This document shows positions 1-8,509 of a DNA stretch of 52,363 nucleotides, in pieces. Each line of letters starts with the position of its first letter. Positions within the stretch are counted from its first letter, which is position 1. The translations under genes and the position numbers were made by a program. The notes beneath the pieces are model-generated. The model ran no database searches, was not told the DNA's origin, and was given only the letters and a program-made list of their open reading frames with translations. The stretch is from Clostridiales bacterium UBA7001 (GTDB lineage: Bacteria > Bacillota > Clostridia > TANB77 > CAG-508): NCBI GenBank assembly GCA_002449785.1, contig DJXP01000046.1, positions 14,693-67,055 of the forward strand, written 5' to 3'.

Positions 1-28
1 CTATAAGGAACGTCCCCATAGTCCAAAT
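1..28. repeat. GGGAC-type palindromic repeat (REP-like), cut by window edge
   Basis: Read on the minus strand this stretch carries GGACTATGGGGACGTTCC, almost the same as copies at 32696 and 44853. It starts within a few bases of the murE stop codon. The other half of the element probably lies outside the window. Confidence 0.6.
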
Positions 29-1534
29 TTAATTAAGTGATTTTCTTTCTCCTGAGTTTATCATGTCATCAATTAGTTTTGTTATAACTTTTCTTTCATC
101 ATAAGGGTATTTAACACCATTTCTCTCTAAATATAAATCGTGCCCAAGTCCTGGAATTACAATGATATCACCTGGTTTAGCAATTGAAATTGCATATTTT
201 ATACCTTCTGTTCTATCTACAACTATTTTATAAGGCTTACCAGTTGGAATGATTCCTACTTCAATTTCTTTAAGGATTTTTAATGGATCTTCAGTTCTAA
301 CTTGGTCAGACATAAGAACTGTATAGTCTGCTAACCTTCCTGAAATTTCACCCATTATAGGACGTTTTTTAGCATCTCTATCTCCTCCAACACCCCAAGC
401 ACAAATAATTCTTCCTTTTGCATATGATTTTACAGCAGTTAAAATACTCTCTAAACTTGATGGTGTATGTGCATAATCAATCATAATTGTAAGTCCAAGT
501 TTATTAGGTACAAGTTCAGATCTTCCTAAAACTTTTAAATCTTTTAGAGCATCTCTGATCTCATCTGGTGTAACATTAAAATATGAGCACACACTAATTG
601 CACCAAGTGCGTTATAAATACTAAATTTTCCAGGAATAGCTGCTTCTACTTTTTCTTCTTTTCCATTATAAAAATAAGAAAAATCTATATAAGAATCTGT
701 AATTATAACATTGTTAGGATTTACTTTAAAATCTGCCTCATTGTCAATTGCAAATGTTTTAATATCTTTATTAGGAAGCATATTTTTAATTTTACTTACA
801 GTTTCATCATCATTATTAATTACACCATGTTTTGATATTTTTATAAGTTCTAATTTACAATTAAAATAATCTTCCATATTTGGATGTTCTTTTGCACTAA
901 TATGATCTTCTGTTAAATTTGTGAATAAACTTACATCAAAATCACATCCTGTAACTCTATCTAATTTCATAGCTTGTGATGATACTTCAATTATTGCTAC
1001 ATCTACATTTTTTTCTACCATATTTGCAAGATGTTTTTGTATTTCAAAACTTTCTGGAGTAGTTCTATCTGTATCTTCAATTTTATCATCATTAATGTAT
1101 ACAGCAATACTTCCAATTAGTCCAACATTTAGCCCATGTTTTTCTAAGATGGATTTAATCATAAATGTTGATGTTGTTTTTCCTTTAGTTCCAGTAACAC
1201 CAATTAATTTTAACTTTTTAGAAGGATTATCATAAAATTCACAAGATGCATAAGCTAAAGCTTTTCTAGTGTTTTTTACAGATATTACAGTAATATTTTC
1301 TGGAATATTTAAAGAATCTATATCAGTATTAGGTTCTACAATAATAGCTTTTGCACCATTTTCTATAGCGTTTGGAATAAAATCTGTACCATTTTTAGTA
1401 AAACCGTTTATTGCTACAAAAAGGCCATTTTCTTTAATTTTTCTTGAATCTGAGTTGATATTAGTTATATCTAAATTTAGATTTCCAACTATATTAATTG
1501 TTTCAGATTCAGAAATTATTTTTTTTAGTAACAT
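29..1534 (-). CDS. murE: UDP-N-acetylmuramyl-tripeptide synthetase (Mur ligase MurE)
   Basis: Cytoplasmic ATP-dependent ligase that adds the third residue of the peptidoglycan stem peptide to UDP-MurNAc-L-Ala-D-Glu. At 501 aa it has the normal family length. The N-terminal uridine-binding domain is followed by the ATP loop GTKGKTT (residues 115-121), the central NLTEDH motif and the C-terminal ligase domain with GVGGDRDAKKRP. At the amino-acid selecting site it reads SDQVRTEDP where meso-diaminopimelate enzymes usually have DNPRxEDP. The arginine is kept but the DNP is not, so diaminopimelate is likely but not certain. The start is supported by GGGAGG 8 nt upstream. The gene ends a few bases before a REP-like element. 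It is transcribed away from the coiled-coil gene at 2165, with its own promoter at 1568-1597. Confidence 0.95.
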   Translation of the reverse strand: MLLKKIISESETINIVGNLNLDITNINSDSRKIKENGLFVAINGFTKNGTDFIPNAIENGAKAIIVEPNTDIDSLNIPENITVISVKNTRKALAYASCEFYDNPSKKLKLIGVTGTKGKTTSTFMIKSILEKHGLNVGLIGSIAVYINDDKIEDTDRTTPESFEIQKHLANMVEKNVDVAIIEVSSQAMKLDRVTGCDFDVSLFTNLTEDHISAKEHPNMEDYFNCKLELIKISKHGVINNDDETVSKIKNMLPNKDIKTFAIDNEADFKVNPNNVIITDSYIDFSYFYNGKEEKVEAAIPGKFSIYNALGAISVCSYFNVTPDEIRDALKDLKVLGRSELVPNKLGLTIMIDYAHTPSSLESILTAVKSYAKGRIICAWGVGGDRDAKKRPIMGEISGRLADYTVLMSDQVRTEDPLKILKEIEVGIIPTGKPYKIVVDRTEGIKYAISIAKPGDIIVIPGLGHDLYLERNGVKYPYDERKVITKLIDDMINSGERKSLN

Positions 1535-1567
1535 AAGTTTGCCTCCCTTTTCTATACTTTAGTTTAG

Positions 1568-1597
1568 ATTATATATCTAATAATATAATTTTGTAAA
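1568..1597 (-). promoter_or_regulatory. Predicted sigma-A promoter for murE
   Basis: On the minus strand TTTACA (1592-1597) and TATAAT (1568-1573) are separated by 18 nt, about 35 bp upstream of the murE start. Confidence 0.55.
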
Positions 1598-1602
1598 GTA
1601 AA

Positions 1603-1633
1603 AAAGAAACAGCCGTCCGAAGACGGTCTGTTT
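1603..1633 (-). terminator. Intrinsic terminator of the small membrane-protein gene
   Basis: On the minus strand a G+C-rich stem (AAACAGACCGTC pairing with GACGGCTGTTT around a TTCG loop) is followed by CTTTTTT. The last base of the stop codon at 1633 is part of the stem, so the terminator abuts the gene. Confidence 0.8.
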
Positions 1634-1869
1634 CACCGGCTGCTAATGATATATATTATGATGACTGCGGTAGCGGCAACCGCAATTACCTTGGACAGCA
1701 AAGTCGCCCCAAGAAGGAGACTTACTGCCCAGAAAATTACGCAGTAGATGAGGTAGGTTATTCCCACCACCACCAGTACTGCGAGTCCTAAATGGCATCC
1801 CACTGTGCACAAGGCAACAATAAGAAACCACTTCAGGAACCAGAGGATTATGCTTATTATCGTATGCAT
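1633..1869 (-). CDS. Small hydrophobic membrane protein, unknown function, atypical base composition
   Basis: Encodes 78 residues that are nearly all hydrophobic, enough for two or three membrane helices, with no catalytic motif. The start used is the ATG at 1869 (residues MHTIISII), because AGGAGG lies 5 nt upstream; a longer reading from 1899 would place the ribosome site inside the gene. Codons such as CTG, CTC, GCC and GTG are common here and rare in the neighbours, so its G+C content is visibly higher than anywhere else in the window. It has its own consensus promoter and a tight terminator with a UUCG loop, making a self-contained unit of about 350 bp. I do not recognise the family. A recently acquired small membrane peptide is the best description; a holin-like or toxin-like role cannot be supported from sequence. 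Confidence 0.7.
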   Translation of the reverse strand: MHTIISIILWFLKWFLIVALCTVGCHLGLAVLVVVGITYLIYCVIFWAVSLLLGATLLSKVIAVAATAVIIIYIISSR

Positions 1870-1919
1870 AATATCCTCCTTTCTCCCACTAGGGGACAAC
1901 TAAACCACGGGTTACTATA

Positions 1920-1948
1920 ATTATAACATAAAATGGTTGTAAATTCAA
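1920..1948 (-). promoter_or_regulatory. Sigma-A promoter for the small membrane-protein gene
   Basis: TTGAAT (1943-1948) and TATAAT (1920-1925) on the minus strand with a 17-nt spacer, about 50 bp upstream of the ATG. Confidence 0.7.
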
Positions 1949-2027
1949 CGAATTAACATAATTTACTACGCAAATGGCTATTGTAATTTACTTGTAATAT
2001 AAATTTAATATTTTTGTTTATTTTGTA

Positions 2028-2056
2028 TAGACATTTTTTTTAAATTTATATATAAT
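2028..2056 (+). promoter_or_regulatory. Predicted promoter for the coiled-coil protein gene
   Basis: TAGACA (2028-2033), a 17-nt spacer and TATAAT (2051-2056). It gives a leader of about 100 nt before the start at 2165. Confidence 0.5.
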
Positions 2057-2085
2057 AAGAAAAAAATAAAAGTTGTTTTTTTATT

Positions 2086-2150
2086 TTAGGGAAAAATTTA
2101 TTAAAAGAAAGAATTCCCTAATAATTTTTAGTTTTTGTTTTTGTTTTTAG
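2086..2150 (+). promoter_or_regulatory. Leader hairpin followed by a T-rich run (possible attenuator)
   Basis: A perfect 8-bp stem, TTAGGGAA (2086-2093) with TTCCCTAA (2114-2121), lies between the promoter and the ribosome site. It is followed by a run rich in T up to the AGGAGG at about 2149. The 20-nt loop is long for a terminator, so this could be an attenuator or simply a leader structure. Confidence 0.4.
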
Positions 2151-2164
2151 GAGGCAAATTAATT

Positions 2165-3970
2165 ATGTATGAAAGAAGTGCAATTGTATTAGAGAGATAT
2201 TTTGAAAACTTATTAGGATATAGAAATGAATGCAATTTAAAAGATAATTATTCATATTATTATGAATTAGTTAATAAACTTGAAAAATATCAAATAAACT
2301 ATCAAAAAGAAATTGCTGCAACACAAGAATATAATGAAAGCATAAAGAAAATAAAATCAATACAAGCTGCACAAGAGAAACTTTATAAAAGAAGTGCTAA
2401 ATTAGAATACAATAGAAATCTATTATTTGGAAATATTGATGGAAAACCTGAAGAAACAAGAAGATGCATAGAAAAAATAGAAGATGATGTTGAACAGAAT
2501 AATAATGAGATGAAATCATTAAAAGAAGAATTATTACAAGCACTAGTAGAATATAATGAAAAAAGATTTGAGCTTTCAAAATGCAAAAGATATAAAAAAA
2601 TGGCTGAAAATGATTATGATGAAGCGTTTGAGAAAGCTAGAGATAATTATGAAGGAATTACAAATGAAGATATAGATACCGCAAAAAAATTTGCAAAATT
2701 CAATGATAATGAAGAAATTGTAGAAATATTAGAGGAAAATGGTAAAACAGAAAGAATTCCATTTAACGAAGGAGTTATGGAGGCTGCAACTAAGTTTGGT
2801 GTAGAAATTGCCAAAAAAGAAGTTGCTTCATATATAGTTCTTTATGATAAAATGACTAAATTATTAGGTGATATTAATAGTGGAACAACAAAGATTGAAT
2901 TACATAAAAAATATTTAAGAAATGAAAAAGCAAAATTAGATTTCTTATATGCTGTAAAAGACTATATTGTACAATTCTTAGATTATGAAAGAATGACAAT
3001 AGTTCATGGAAGAAAATCTCATAATAGATTAATGAGTGAAGCTTGTGAAAATTTTAATACAGATGCAGTACAAATAAATAATTTATTTGAACTATTAATA
3101 AAAGAAGTAACAAATAAAGCTACAAAGAAGGCATACAAAGAATTATATAATAAATCTTATTTAACAGAAATAAAAGAAAAAGAAGAAAGATTTAAAAGAG
3201 AAAAGAATCGTATTAACTTAAATACAGCAACATTGCTTAATTCAAACTATTGGAGAATTGAAGGAATTAGAAATATATATACAGTATTTTATAAAAATGT
3301 TTCAGAAGTATTTGGAAGAGATGTTGCAGAATTTGATATTCCTAAAGAATTTAGAGAGTATTCTTCAGATGAAAGTGATTCTGATGAAATTGAGTATACT
3401 GAAGATGAGATGATTATAGATGATTCAATAAGAATACCATTTGATATCGACGATGATGAAGAAGATGAAGATTCAGCAGTAATAGATGAGTATACTAATT
3501 ATCAAAAAGAAAAAAATGAACAATTAGATGAAGAAGAAGATGATGATGATGAAAACACTCCATATCGTTCATTTGATATTTTAGATAATGTTATTGAAGA
3601 AATAGAAGAAGGAACGGTTTCACAAGACTTTGATATATTTGGAGAAAAATATCAAAATATAGATGTTACTGAGGCTATAAAAAAGAAAACAGATATAGAA
3701 AAAAGTGGCTCTAGTAAAAGGGAAAAAAATAATATAGAAGATATTGCTTCAAATCTATTTGATAATGATAATAGTTTTGAAAATGTAGATAATATGAATG
3801 AAGAAGAAACATTATTTAGTGAAGTTAAAAAAATAAAAAATAAAAGACATAATAATGAAATAGAAAATATTGATGTAACTAAAGAAGATAAAAAATCAAG
3901 TTCTGTTATTAAAAAATTAAGAAAAATTAATGGTGCTAAAAAAACAAATTTTGAGAGTGATATATGGTAA
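2165..3970 (+). CDS. Unrecognised coiled-coil protein with acidic C-terminal region
   Basis: Predicted 601-aa soluble protein without signal peptide or membrane segment. The first 400 residues or so are rich in Lys, Glu and Asn with long helical stretches that look like coiled coil. They are followed by a disordered, very acidic part with runs such as SDESDSDEIE and DEEEDDDDE, and a basic C-terminus (KKLRKINGAKK). The start at 2165 (residues MYERSAIV) is chosen because AGGAGG lies 10 nt upstream. The gene stands alone with its own promoter and a leader hairpin. I do not recognise a family. A cytoplasmic structural or scaffold role would fit the composition, but that is a guess. Confidence 0.75.
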   Translation: MYERSAIVLERYFENLLGYRNECNLKDNYSYYYELVNKLEKYQINYQKEIAATQEYNESIKKIKSIQAAQEKLYKRSAKLEYNRNLLFGNIDGKPEETRRCIEKIEDDVEQNNNEMKSLKEELLQALVEYNEKRFELSKCKRYKKMAENDYDEAFEKARDNYEGITNEDIDTAKKFAKFNDNEEIVEILEENGKTERIPFNEGVMEAATKFGVEIAKKEVASYIVLYDKMTKLLGDINSGTTKIELHKKYLRNEKAKLDFLYAVKDYIVQFLDYERMTIVHGRKSHNRLMSEACENFNTDAVQINNLFELLIKEVTNKATKKAYKELYNKSYLTEIKEKEERFKREKNRINLNTATLLNSNYWRIEGIRNIYTVFYKNVSEVFGRDVAEFDIPKEFREYSSDESDSDEIEYTEDEMIIDDSIRIPFDIDDDEEDEDSAVIDEYTNYQKEKNEQLDEEEDDDDENTPYRSFDILDNVIEEIEEGTVSQDFDIFGEKYQNIDVTEAIKKKTDIEKSGSSKREKNNIEDIASNLFDNDNSFENVDNMNEEETLFSEVKKIKNKRHNNEIENIDVTKEDKKSSSVIKKLRKINGAKKTNFESDIW

Positions 3971-4002
3971 TATTAAAAATCAATAAAAAATTATTTTGGC
4001 TC

Positions 4003-4031
4003 TTGAAAAATAATATTTAAGATGCTATAAT
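4003..4031 (+). promoter_or_regulatory. Sigma-A promoter for the first sortase gene
   Basis: TTGAAA (4003-4008), 17-nt spacer, TATAAT (4026-4031), 35 bp upstream of the start codon. Confidence 0.7.
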
Positions 4032-4066
4032 TAGTTTGATATGATTTATTAATTGAAAGGGAAAAT

Positions 4067-4828
4067 ATGAATCAAATTCTAGTTTCTGAAAAATTATATA
4101 TTACTCCAGAACTAAAAAGGAAAAAAAGAATGTATAAAATAGATTTTTTTGTTTCCGTTTTTTTAGTGTGTGTATTATTTTCTTATTATATATATGCTGA
4201 ATATGATAAAAATAAAAATGAAGCTATATCACAAGAAATTTTATCAAATTTATCTTTTGAAGATAATGTTACAGATGATACAACAATCAAATTTTCTAAT
4301 AATTCTGTAGTAGTAATATTAAATACAGAAGATCCATTTGAAGTAGTATATTCAGAACCAATAGAAGAACCTGAAGAACCAGTAGAAGAAGAAACACCAT
4401 ATGATAATATAAATTGGCTTAGAACAAATAGTGGAACAGAATATTATGTTTTAGCTACAATAAATATTCCAGCTATTGATTGTACTTATCCAATTTTAAA
4501 TCAGTCGACAGAAGAATTACTAAAAATTTCTCCTTGTAAGTTTTGGGGAGCAGAACCAAATGAAGTTGGTAACTTCTGTATAGTTGGACATAATTATAGA
4601 AGCAATAAATTCTTTAGTCATGTTCCTTCATTATCTATTGGAGATACAATAGAAATTACAGATTTAACTAATAGAACTTTAGTTTATGAAATATATGATA
4701 AATATGTTGTAGAACCTGAAGATACAACATGCACAACACAAAGAACTAATGGAAGGAAAGAAATAACATTAATTACATGTACAAATGATAGTAAACAAAG
4801 AGTTATTGTTAGAGCCAAAGAAGTATAA
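4067..4828 (+). CDS. Sortase, class D-like
   Basis: Membrane-anchored cysteine transpeptidase of 253 aa that joins surface proteins to the cell wall or to each other. A single N-terminal membrane helix (about residues 27-45) is followed by a Glu- and Pro-rich linker (EEPEEPVEEETP) and the sortase beta-barrel from about residue 120. The catalytic triad is visible: His175 in VGHNYRS, Cys238 in TLITCT and Arg245 in QRVIVRA. The short barrel and the TLITC motif resemble class D or E rather than class B; the class is not firmly set. It has its own promoter and terminator. Likely substrates in the window are the 1744-aa and 4485-aa wall proteins, by inference only. A different sortase of class B lies at 34764. 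Confidence 0.9.
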   Translation: MNQILVSEKLYITPELKRKKRMYKIDFFVSVFLVCVLFSYYIYAEYDKNKNEAISQEILSNLSFEDNVTDDTTIKFSNNSVVVILNTEDPFEVVYSEPIEEPEEPVEEETPYDNINWLRTNSGTEYYVLATINIPAIDCTYPILNQSTEELLKISPCKFWGAEPNEVGNFCIVGHNYRSNKFFSHVPSLSIGDTIEITDLTNRTLVYEIYDKYVVEPEDTTCTTQRTNGRKEITLITCTNDSKQRVIVRAKEV

Positions 4829-4833
4829 AATTA

Positions 4834-4863
4834 AAAAGAGAGTATCAATAGATTCTCTCTTTT
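4834..4863 (+). terminator. Intrinsic terminator after the sortase gene
   Basis: AAAAGAGAG (4834-4842) pairs with CTCTCTTTT (4855-4863), ending in a short T run. It separates the sortase gene from prs. Confidence 0.75.
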
Positions 4864-4885
4864 ATTGTATAATAAGGAGTAAAAA

Positions 4886-5833
4886 ATGGAAAAATTAAAA
4901 GTATTTGCATGCAGTGATTCTGCAGAAATGTTTACAACTGAAGTTTGTGACTATTTAAAAATTGAAAAGGGCAAAATTAATAGAATGAAATTTAAAAATG
5001 ATAATAATTTTGTCCAAATACTAGAATCAGTTAGAGATCAAGATGTTTTTTTGGTTCAAACAACTGAACCACCTGTAAATGAGAGAATTATGGAATTATT
5101 AATTACAATAGATGCAGTAAAAAGAGCATCTGCTAAAAGAATTACTGTTGTTTTACCATATTACATATATTCAAGATCAGATAAGAAAGATCAACCTAGA
5201 ATACCAGTAACAGCAAAATTATTAGCGCAATTAATTGAATCTGCCGGTGCAAATAGAGTTTTGACTTGTGATTTGCATAATAAAGCAATACAAGCATATT
5301 TTAATATAAATTGTGATGTTTTAACCGGACAAAGTTTACTTCAAAAATACTTTGATGAAAAAAAGTTAGAAGATATAGTTGTTGTAGCAACTGATGCTGG
5401 AAGTTCTAAAAAAGCATATAAATATGCTGAACATTTTAAATGTCCAATAGCATTAATAGATAAAAGAAGAGATGGAAATGATGATAGAGCTATTGCAAGT
5501 AGTGTTATTGGTGAAATTAAAAATAAGAATGCATTAATTTTTGATGATGAAGTAGATACAGCAGGATCAATAATGGAAACCGTAGAAGTTATAAAAAAGG
5601 CAGGGGCTAAAGATATTTATGTTGGATGTACACATGGAATTTTGTCTGGTCCTGCAATAGATAGAATAAAAAAATCAGATATAAAAGAAGTTGTTATGAC
5701 AAATACAGTGCCTTTAACTGAAGCAAAGAAAACCGATAAAATTGTTGTTGTTTCTATTTCAGAATTATTTGGTGAAGCAATAAAAAGAATACATGATGAA
5801 AGTTCAATAGGAGAATTGTTTGAAACAAATTAA
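4886..5833 (+). CDS. prs: Ribose-phosphate pyrophosphokinase (PRPP synthetase)
   Basis: Cytoplasmic enzyme making phosphoribosyl pyrophosphate from ribose 5-phosphate and ATP for nucleotide, His and Trp synthesis. At 315 aa it has the family length. Visible landmarks are the ATP-binding region YYIYSRSDKKDQPRIPVTAK, the CDLHNKAIQAYF segment and the PRPP-binding loop FDDEVDTAGS. Several of these differ from the usual forms (for example TDAGSSKKAYKYA where most enzymes have a Val-Gly-Gly), so this is a divergent member. The start is supported by AAGGAG 7 nt upstream. It lies between the sortase terminator and the rpsU promoter, and no promoter of its own was clear, so partial readthrough from upstream is possible. 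Confidence 0.9.
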   Translation: MEKLKVFACSDSAEMFTTEVCDYLKIEKGKINRMKFKNDNNFVQILESVRDQDVFLVQTTEPPVNERIMELLITIDAVKRASAKRITVVLPYYIYSRSDKKDQPRIPVTAKLLAQLIESAGANRVLTCDLHNKAIQAYFNINCDVLTGQSLLQKYFDEKKLEDIVVVATDAGSSKKAYKYAEHFKCPIALIDKRRDGNDDRAIASSVIGEIKNKNALIFDDEVDTAGSIMETVEVIKKAGAKDIYVGCTHGILSGPAIDRIKKSDIKEVVMTNTVPLTEAKKTDKIVVVSISELFGEAIKRIHDESSIGELFETN

Positions 5834-5865
5834 ATAAGACGAGAGATGGCTTAAGAAATTAAGTA

Positions 5866-5894
5866 TTGACAATTGAAAAGTTTGAAGGTATAAT
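5866..5894 (+). promoter_or_regulatory. Strong sigma-A promoter for rpsU
   Basis: Perfect consensus TTGACA (5866-5871), 17-nt spacer, TATAAT (5889-5894), about 80 bp upstream of the rpsU start. Confidence 0.85.
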
Positions 5895-5972
5895 ATTAAG
5901 CAGTTAAGCAAATCTAAAGGATTAATTCCCACAAGATATGATGTTATTTAAGCTTCGGAAGGAGGGGAAAAA

Positions 5973-6140
5973 ATGTCAGGTGTAAATGTTAATGGAAACT
6001 TAGAAGATGCTCTAAAAAGGTTTAAAAGACAATGTGCTAGAAGTGGAGTTTTACAAGAGCTTAGAAAAAGAGAACATTATGAAAAGCCAAGTGTTAAAAG
6101 AAAGAAAAAATCAGAGGCTGCAAGAAAAAGAAAGTTTTAA
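5973..6140 (+). CDS. rpsU: 30S ribosomal protein S21
   Basis: A 55-codon gene. The product begins MSGVNVNGNLEDALKRFKRQ, continues with CARSGVLQELRKREHYEKP and ends in the very basic tail typical of S21. S21 binds the small ribosomal subunit near the mRNA exit and helps initiation. The length matches Firmicute S21 (55-60 aa). The start has a strong AGGAGGGG about 6 nt upstream. A consensus promoter lies upstream and an intrinsic terminator just downstream, so it is a single-gene unit. Confidence 0.96.
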   Translation: MSGVNVNGNLEDALKRFKRQCARSGVLQELRKREHYEKPSVKRKKKSEAARKRKF

Positions 6141-6157
6141 TTTTTTATATAACAAAT

Positions 6158-6184
6158 AAAAGGGCAATTTAATTGCCCTTTTTA
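6158..6184. terminator. Bidirectional terminator between rpsU and the CAP-domain gene
   Basis: AAAAGGGCAAT and ATTGCCCTTTT form an 11-bp stem around a 3-nt loop. T runs follow on the plus strand and, as A runs, on the minus strand, so it can end both converging genes. Confidence 0.85.
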
Positions 6185-6243
6185 TCATTTAATAGTATTT
6201 TTTTGAAATTTTTCATTAAATTAAAATATTGGAAAATTGGATT

Positions 6244-6993
6244 TTATCTACCAATAAAAAATTCGACAATTATTTTTCCATATGCAATACTATCTACTAC
6301 AGCAATTCCAGTATAATTATATTCATTACTAAGTATATTGTTTTTATGCGATTCTGAGTTCATAAAGCTTTCAAATGCTGAATTAATATTTGAATTACCT
6401 GCAATATTCTCACTTCCGGTTTTATAAGAAATATTATATGCTTTTAGCATTTCATAAGGTGTACCATATGTTGGAGATGTATGGGAAAAATAATTATTTT
6501 TTACTATATCTTCTGCTTTGAGTTTAGCAACATTTTGAAGTTCTTCATCAATTTTAAATTCATTAAGATTATTTTTTTTTCTTTCATTATTAATTAAATT
6601 TAATAATTCTTGTTCTTCTGAACTTAAAGAAAAACTTGTAGTTTCTTCTATAATTTCTGTATTTGTAACTGAAGATTTTTCTTCTTCTGCTTCTATTATA
6701 TATTTTGAATGAGCTGTTCCAATTTTATTCTTTTCATTTTGTATAATATACCAGTCTCCAATTTTTCCAAGAATTCTGACATATTCATTTTTTTTTAGTA
6801 TATCGATTGAGTTAAAAGAAATGTCAGGTCCTGTTCTCATGTTTAAATAGTTGGTATTAACGATTCCTAACGAAAAAGATGTATCATCAATTTGCTCCAT
6901 ACCAAATGATTTAAAAAAAATTCCAATAGATAAAATAATAATTATAAAACTAAGCAAAACTACTAGTTTGTTTTTCATAATAAAATTATTCAT
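6244..6993 (-). CDS. Secreted or membrane-anchored SH3b-CAP domain protein (SCP/PR1, YkwD-like)
   Basis: Predicted 249-aa envelope protein. An N-terminal hydrophobic helix (about residues 9-29) acts as signal or anchor. It is followed by a bacterial SH3 domain (about 42-100, with YLNMRTGPD and GDWYIIQNEKNKIGTAHSKYI) that usually binds cell wall. After a Ser/Thr/Glu-rich linker comes a CAP domain (about 125-247) with the family's LNLINNERKKN, the NYFSHTSPTYGTP signature, ENIAG and ESHKNNIL. CAP domains of this type occur in spore-coat and cell-wall proteins; their activity is mostly unknown. The start has GGA about 9 nt upstream; Met6 is an alternative. It lies just downstream of the carboxypeptidase gene on the same strand, so the two may share a message. 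Confidence 0.88.
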   Translation of the reverse strand: MNNFIMKNKLVVLLSFIIIILSIGIFFKSFGMEQIDDTSFSLGIVNTNYLNMRTGPDISFNSIDILKKNEYVRILGKIGDWYIIQNEKNKIGTAHSKYIIEAEEEKSSVTNTEIIEETTSFSLSSEEQELLNLINNERKKNNLNEFKIDEELQNVAKLKAEDIVKNNYFSHTSPTYGTPYEMLKAYNISYKTGSENIAGNSNINSAFESFMNSESHKNNILSNEYNYTGIAVVDSIAYGKIIVEFFIGR

Positions 6994-7075
6994 ATTATCA
7001 ATCCTTTCTTTTATATAATAAATAGTAGATATTTTCTGTTAAAAGGATTGTACCCAGAATAATCTTTTATAAACA

Positions 7076-8302
7076 TTAAGTTATAAAAAAATTTAAGATT
7101 TTTTTATAATAAAATTGCCAAGAGTTAGGTGATAGTCTATTTTCTAAATAAATATTAAGACTGCAAAGTAAATTTGTATCATTATATATATATAAGTTTC
7201 CTATAACTTGTTTATCAGCTATATTAGTAGATAAAATATTAGGCATATATATTTTAGTGGATAATTTAATATTTCCATCTGTTTTTAAAGGAACTAAATA
7301 ATTATCAATTTCTTCTAATTTTATAATTGGTAAATCATTTGTTTTATAAAGTATAACTTTATTTAGATAATTATTTTTGTATGATGAAAAAGCTTTATTA
7401 ATTGTTGTAGAAATATCGATATATTTATAATTTTTAAAAATATAATTTATTAAATTTAAAGTGTCTAATCCACGAATTTTTTTTGTATCTGATCCTAATA
7501 CTACAATTATTATATCCATATCATTTCTTTTACAACTTGTTACTAAACATCTGCCTGCATTAAATGTAAAACCAGTTTTTACACCATATACACCTTCTAC
7601 ATTATTTAATAATTCATTTGTATTTGTTATATTTGCTAAATATCCGTTTAGAGTTATATTATAATTTTTGGTCGAAACTATTTTTTTAAATATAGCATTT
7701 TTTAGTGCATAATCAGTTATAATTGCTAAATCATATGCAGTAGTATAATGATTATCATCATCTAATCCATGAGGAGTTACAAAGTGTGTATTATTTATTC
7801 CAAGTTCAAGACATTTTTGATTCATTAGAAATATATAGTCTTCAACTGTTCCAGATATGTGCTCTGCAATTGCAATGGCACAGTCGTTTCCTGAACGAAG
7901 CATAAGACCATAAAGTAAATCAATAAGAGATATTTCTGAGTTTTCTTTTAAGCCCAATGTAGATCCTTTTACAGATGCGGCATTTTTGGAAACAATTATT
8001 TTTTCTGTTAGATCGCAATTTTCGAGTGCTATAATACAAGTCATTATTTTTGTAGTTGATGCCATTGCTACTTTTGAAAAAGCATTTTTTTCATATAATG
8101 GTGTTAATGTTTTTCTGTCTATAACAATAATGTTTTTGGAATATGTATTTGGTTCCATATTTGAAGAAGATACCTCAAATGAGGAATATTGCATATAATC
8201 ATCTAATTCGTTAACCGGAAGATTATCATCTCCTAAACATGCAATACTAGGTACTATAATTAGTATAGAAGATACTATTATTATTTTTTTTAAGATATTC
8301 AC
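7076..8302 (-). CDS. D-alanyl-D-alanine carboxypeptidase (penicillin-binding protein 5 family)
   Basis: Exported serine peptidase that removes the terminal D-Ala from peptidoglycan stem peptides (S11 family; DacA/DacF/DacB group). It is 408 aa with an N-terminal signal segment to about residue 22. All three active-site motifs are present: Ser82-x-x-Lys85 in ASTTK, Ser137-Gly-Asn139 in RSGND, and Lys242-Thr-Gly in VKTGFT. The C-terminal part forms the beta-rich domain followed by a short hydrophobic and basic end that may touch the membrane. The start is a GTG at 8302, supported by AAGGAG 6 nt upstream. Sporulation-specific relatives exist, but the sequence alone does not assign this one to sporulation. 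Confidence 0.93.
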   Translation of the reverse strand: MNILKKIIIVSSILIIVPSIACLGDDNLPVNELDDYMQYSSFEVSSSNMEPNTYSKNIIVIDRKTLTPLYEKNAFSKVAMASTTKIMTCIIALENCDLTEKIIVSKNAASVKGSTLGLKENSEISLIDLLYGLMLRSGNDCAIAIAEHISGTVEDYIFLMNQKCLELGINNTHFVTPHGLDDDNHYTTAYDLAIITDYALKNAIFKKIVSTKNYNITLNGYLANITNTNELLNNVEGVYGVKTGFTFNAGRCLVTSCKRNDMDIIIVVLGSDTKKIRGLDTLNLINYIFKNYKYIDISTTINKAFSSYKNNYLNKVILYKTNDLPIIKLEEIDNYLVPLKTDGNIKLSTKIYMPNILSTNIADKQVIGNLYIYNDTNLLCSLNIYLENRLSPNSWQFYYKKILNFFIT

Positions 8303-8474
8303 GATATACTCCTTTAATTGATAAACTATGTATTAAATATAGTATTAAATAGAATTAATAATATGATAAAAATATAATTTTATAAAATAAAAAGTTATAA
8401 TTTAAAAAATTTTTTCAATAATTGTACAAATGTTATAAAATTAACAAAAAATTAAAGAAATTTACATAATACTA

Positions 8475-8503
8475 TTGATTTTGAGTCAAAAATGTAATAT
8501 AAT
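8475..8503 (+). promoter_or_regulatory. Sigma-A promoter for the 1744-aa adhesin gene
   Basis: TTGATT (8475-8480), 17-nt spacer, TATAAT (8498-8503). The predicted transcript starts near 8510. The AT-rich stretch 8303-8474 upstream, which must also hold the promoter of the divergent carboxypeptidase gene, shows no other clear signal. Confidence 0.7.
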
Positions 8504-8509
8504 TGTTAT

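Noticed and set aside
921..1235. Plus-strand ORF of 104 codons opposite murE
   Set aside because: It lies antisense to a clear Mur ligase, has no ribosome site and its hydrophobic composition is a shadow of the real gene.
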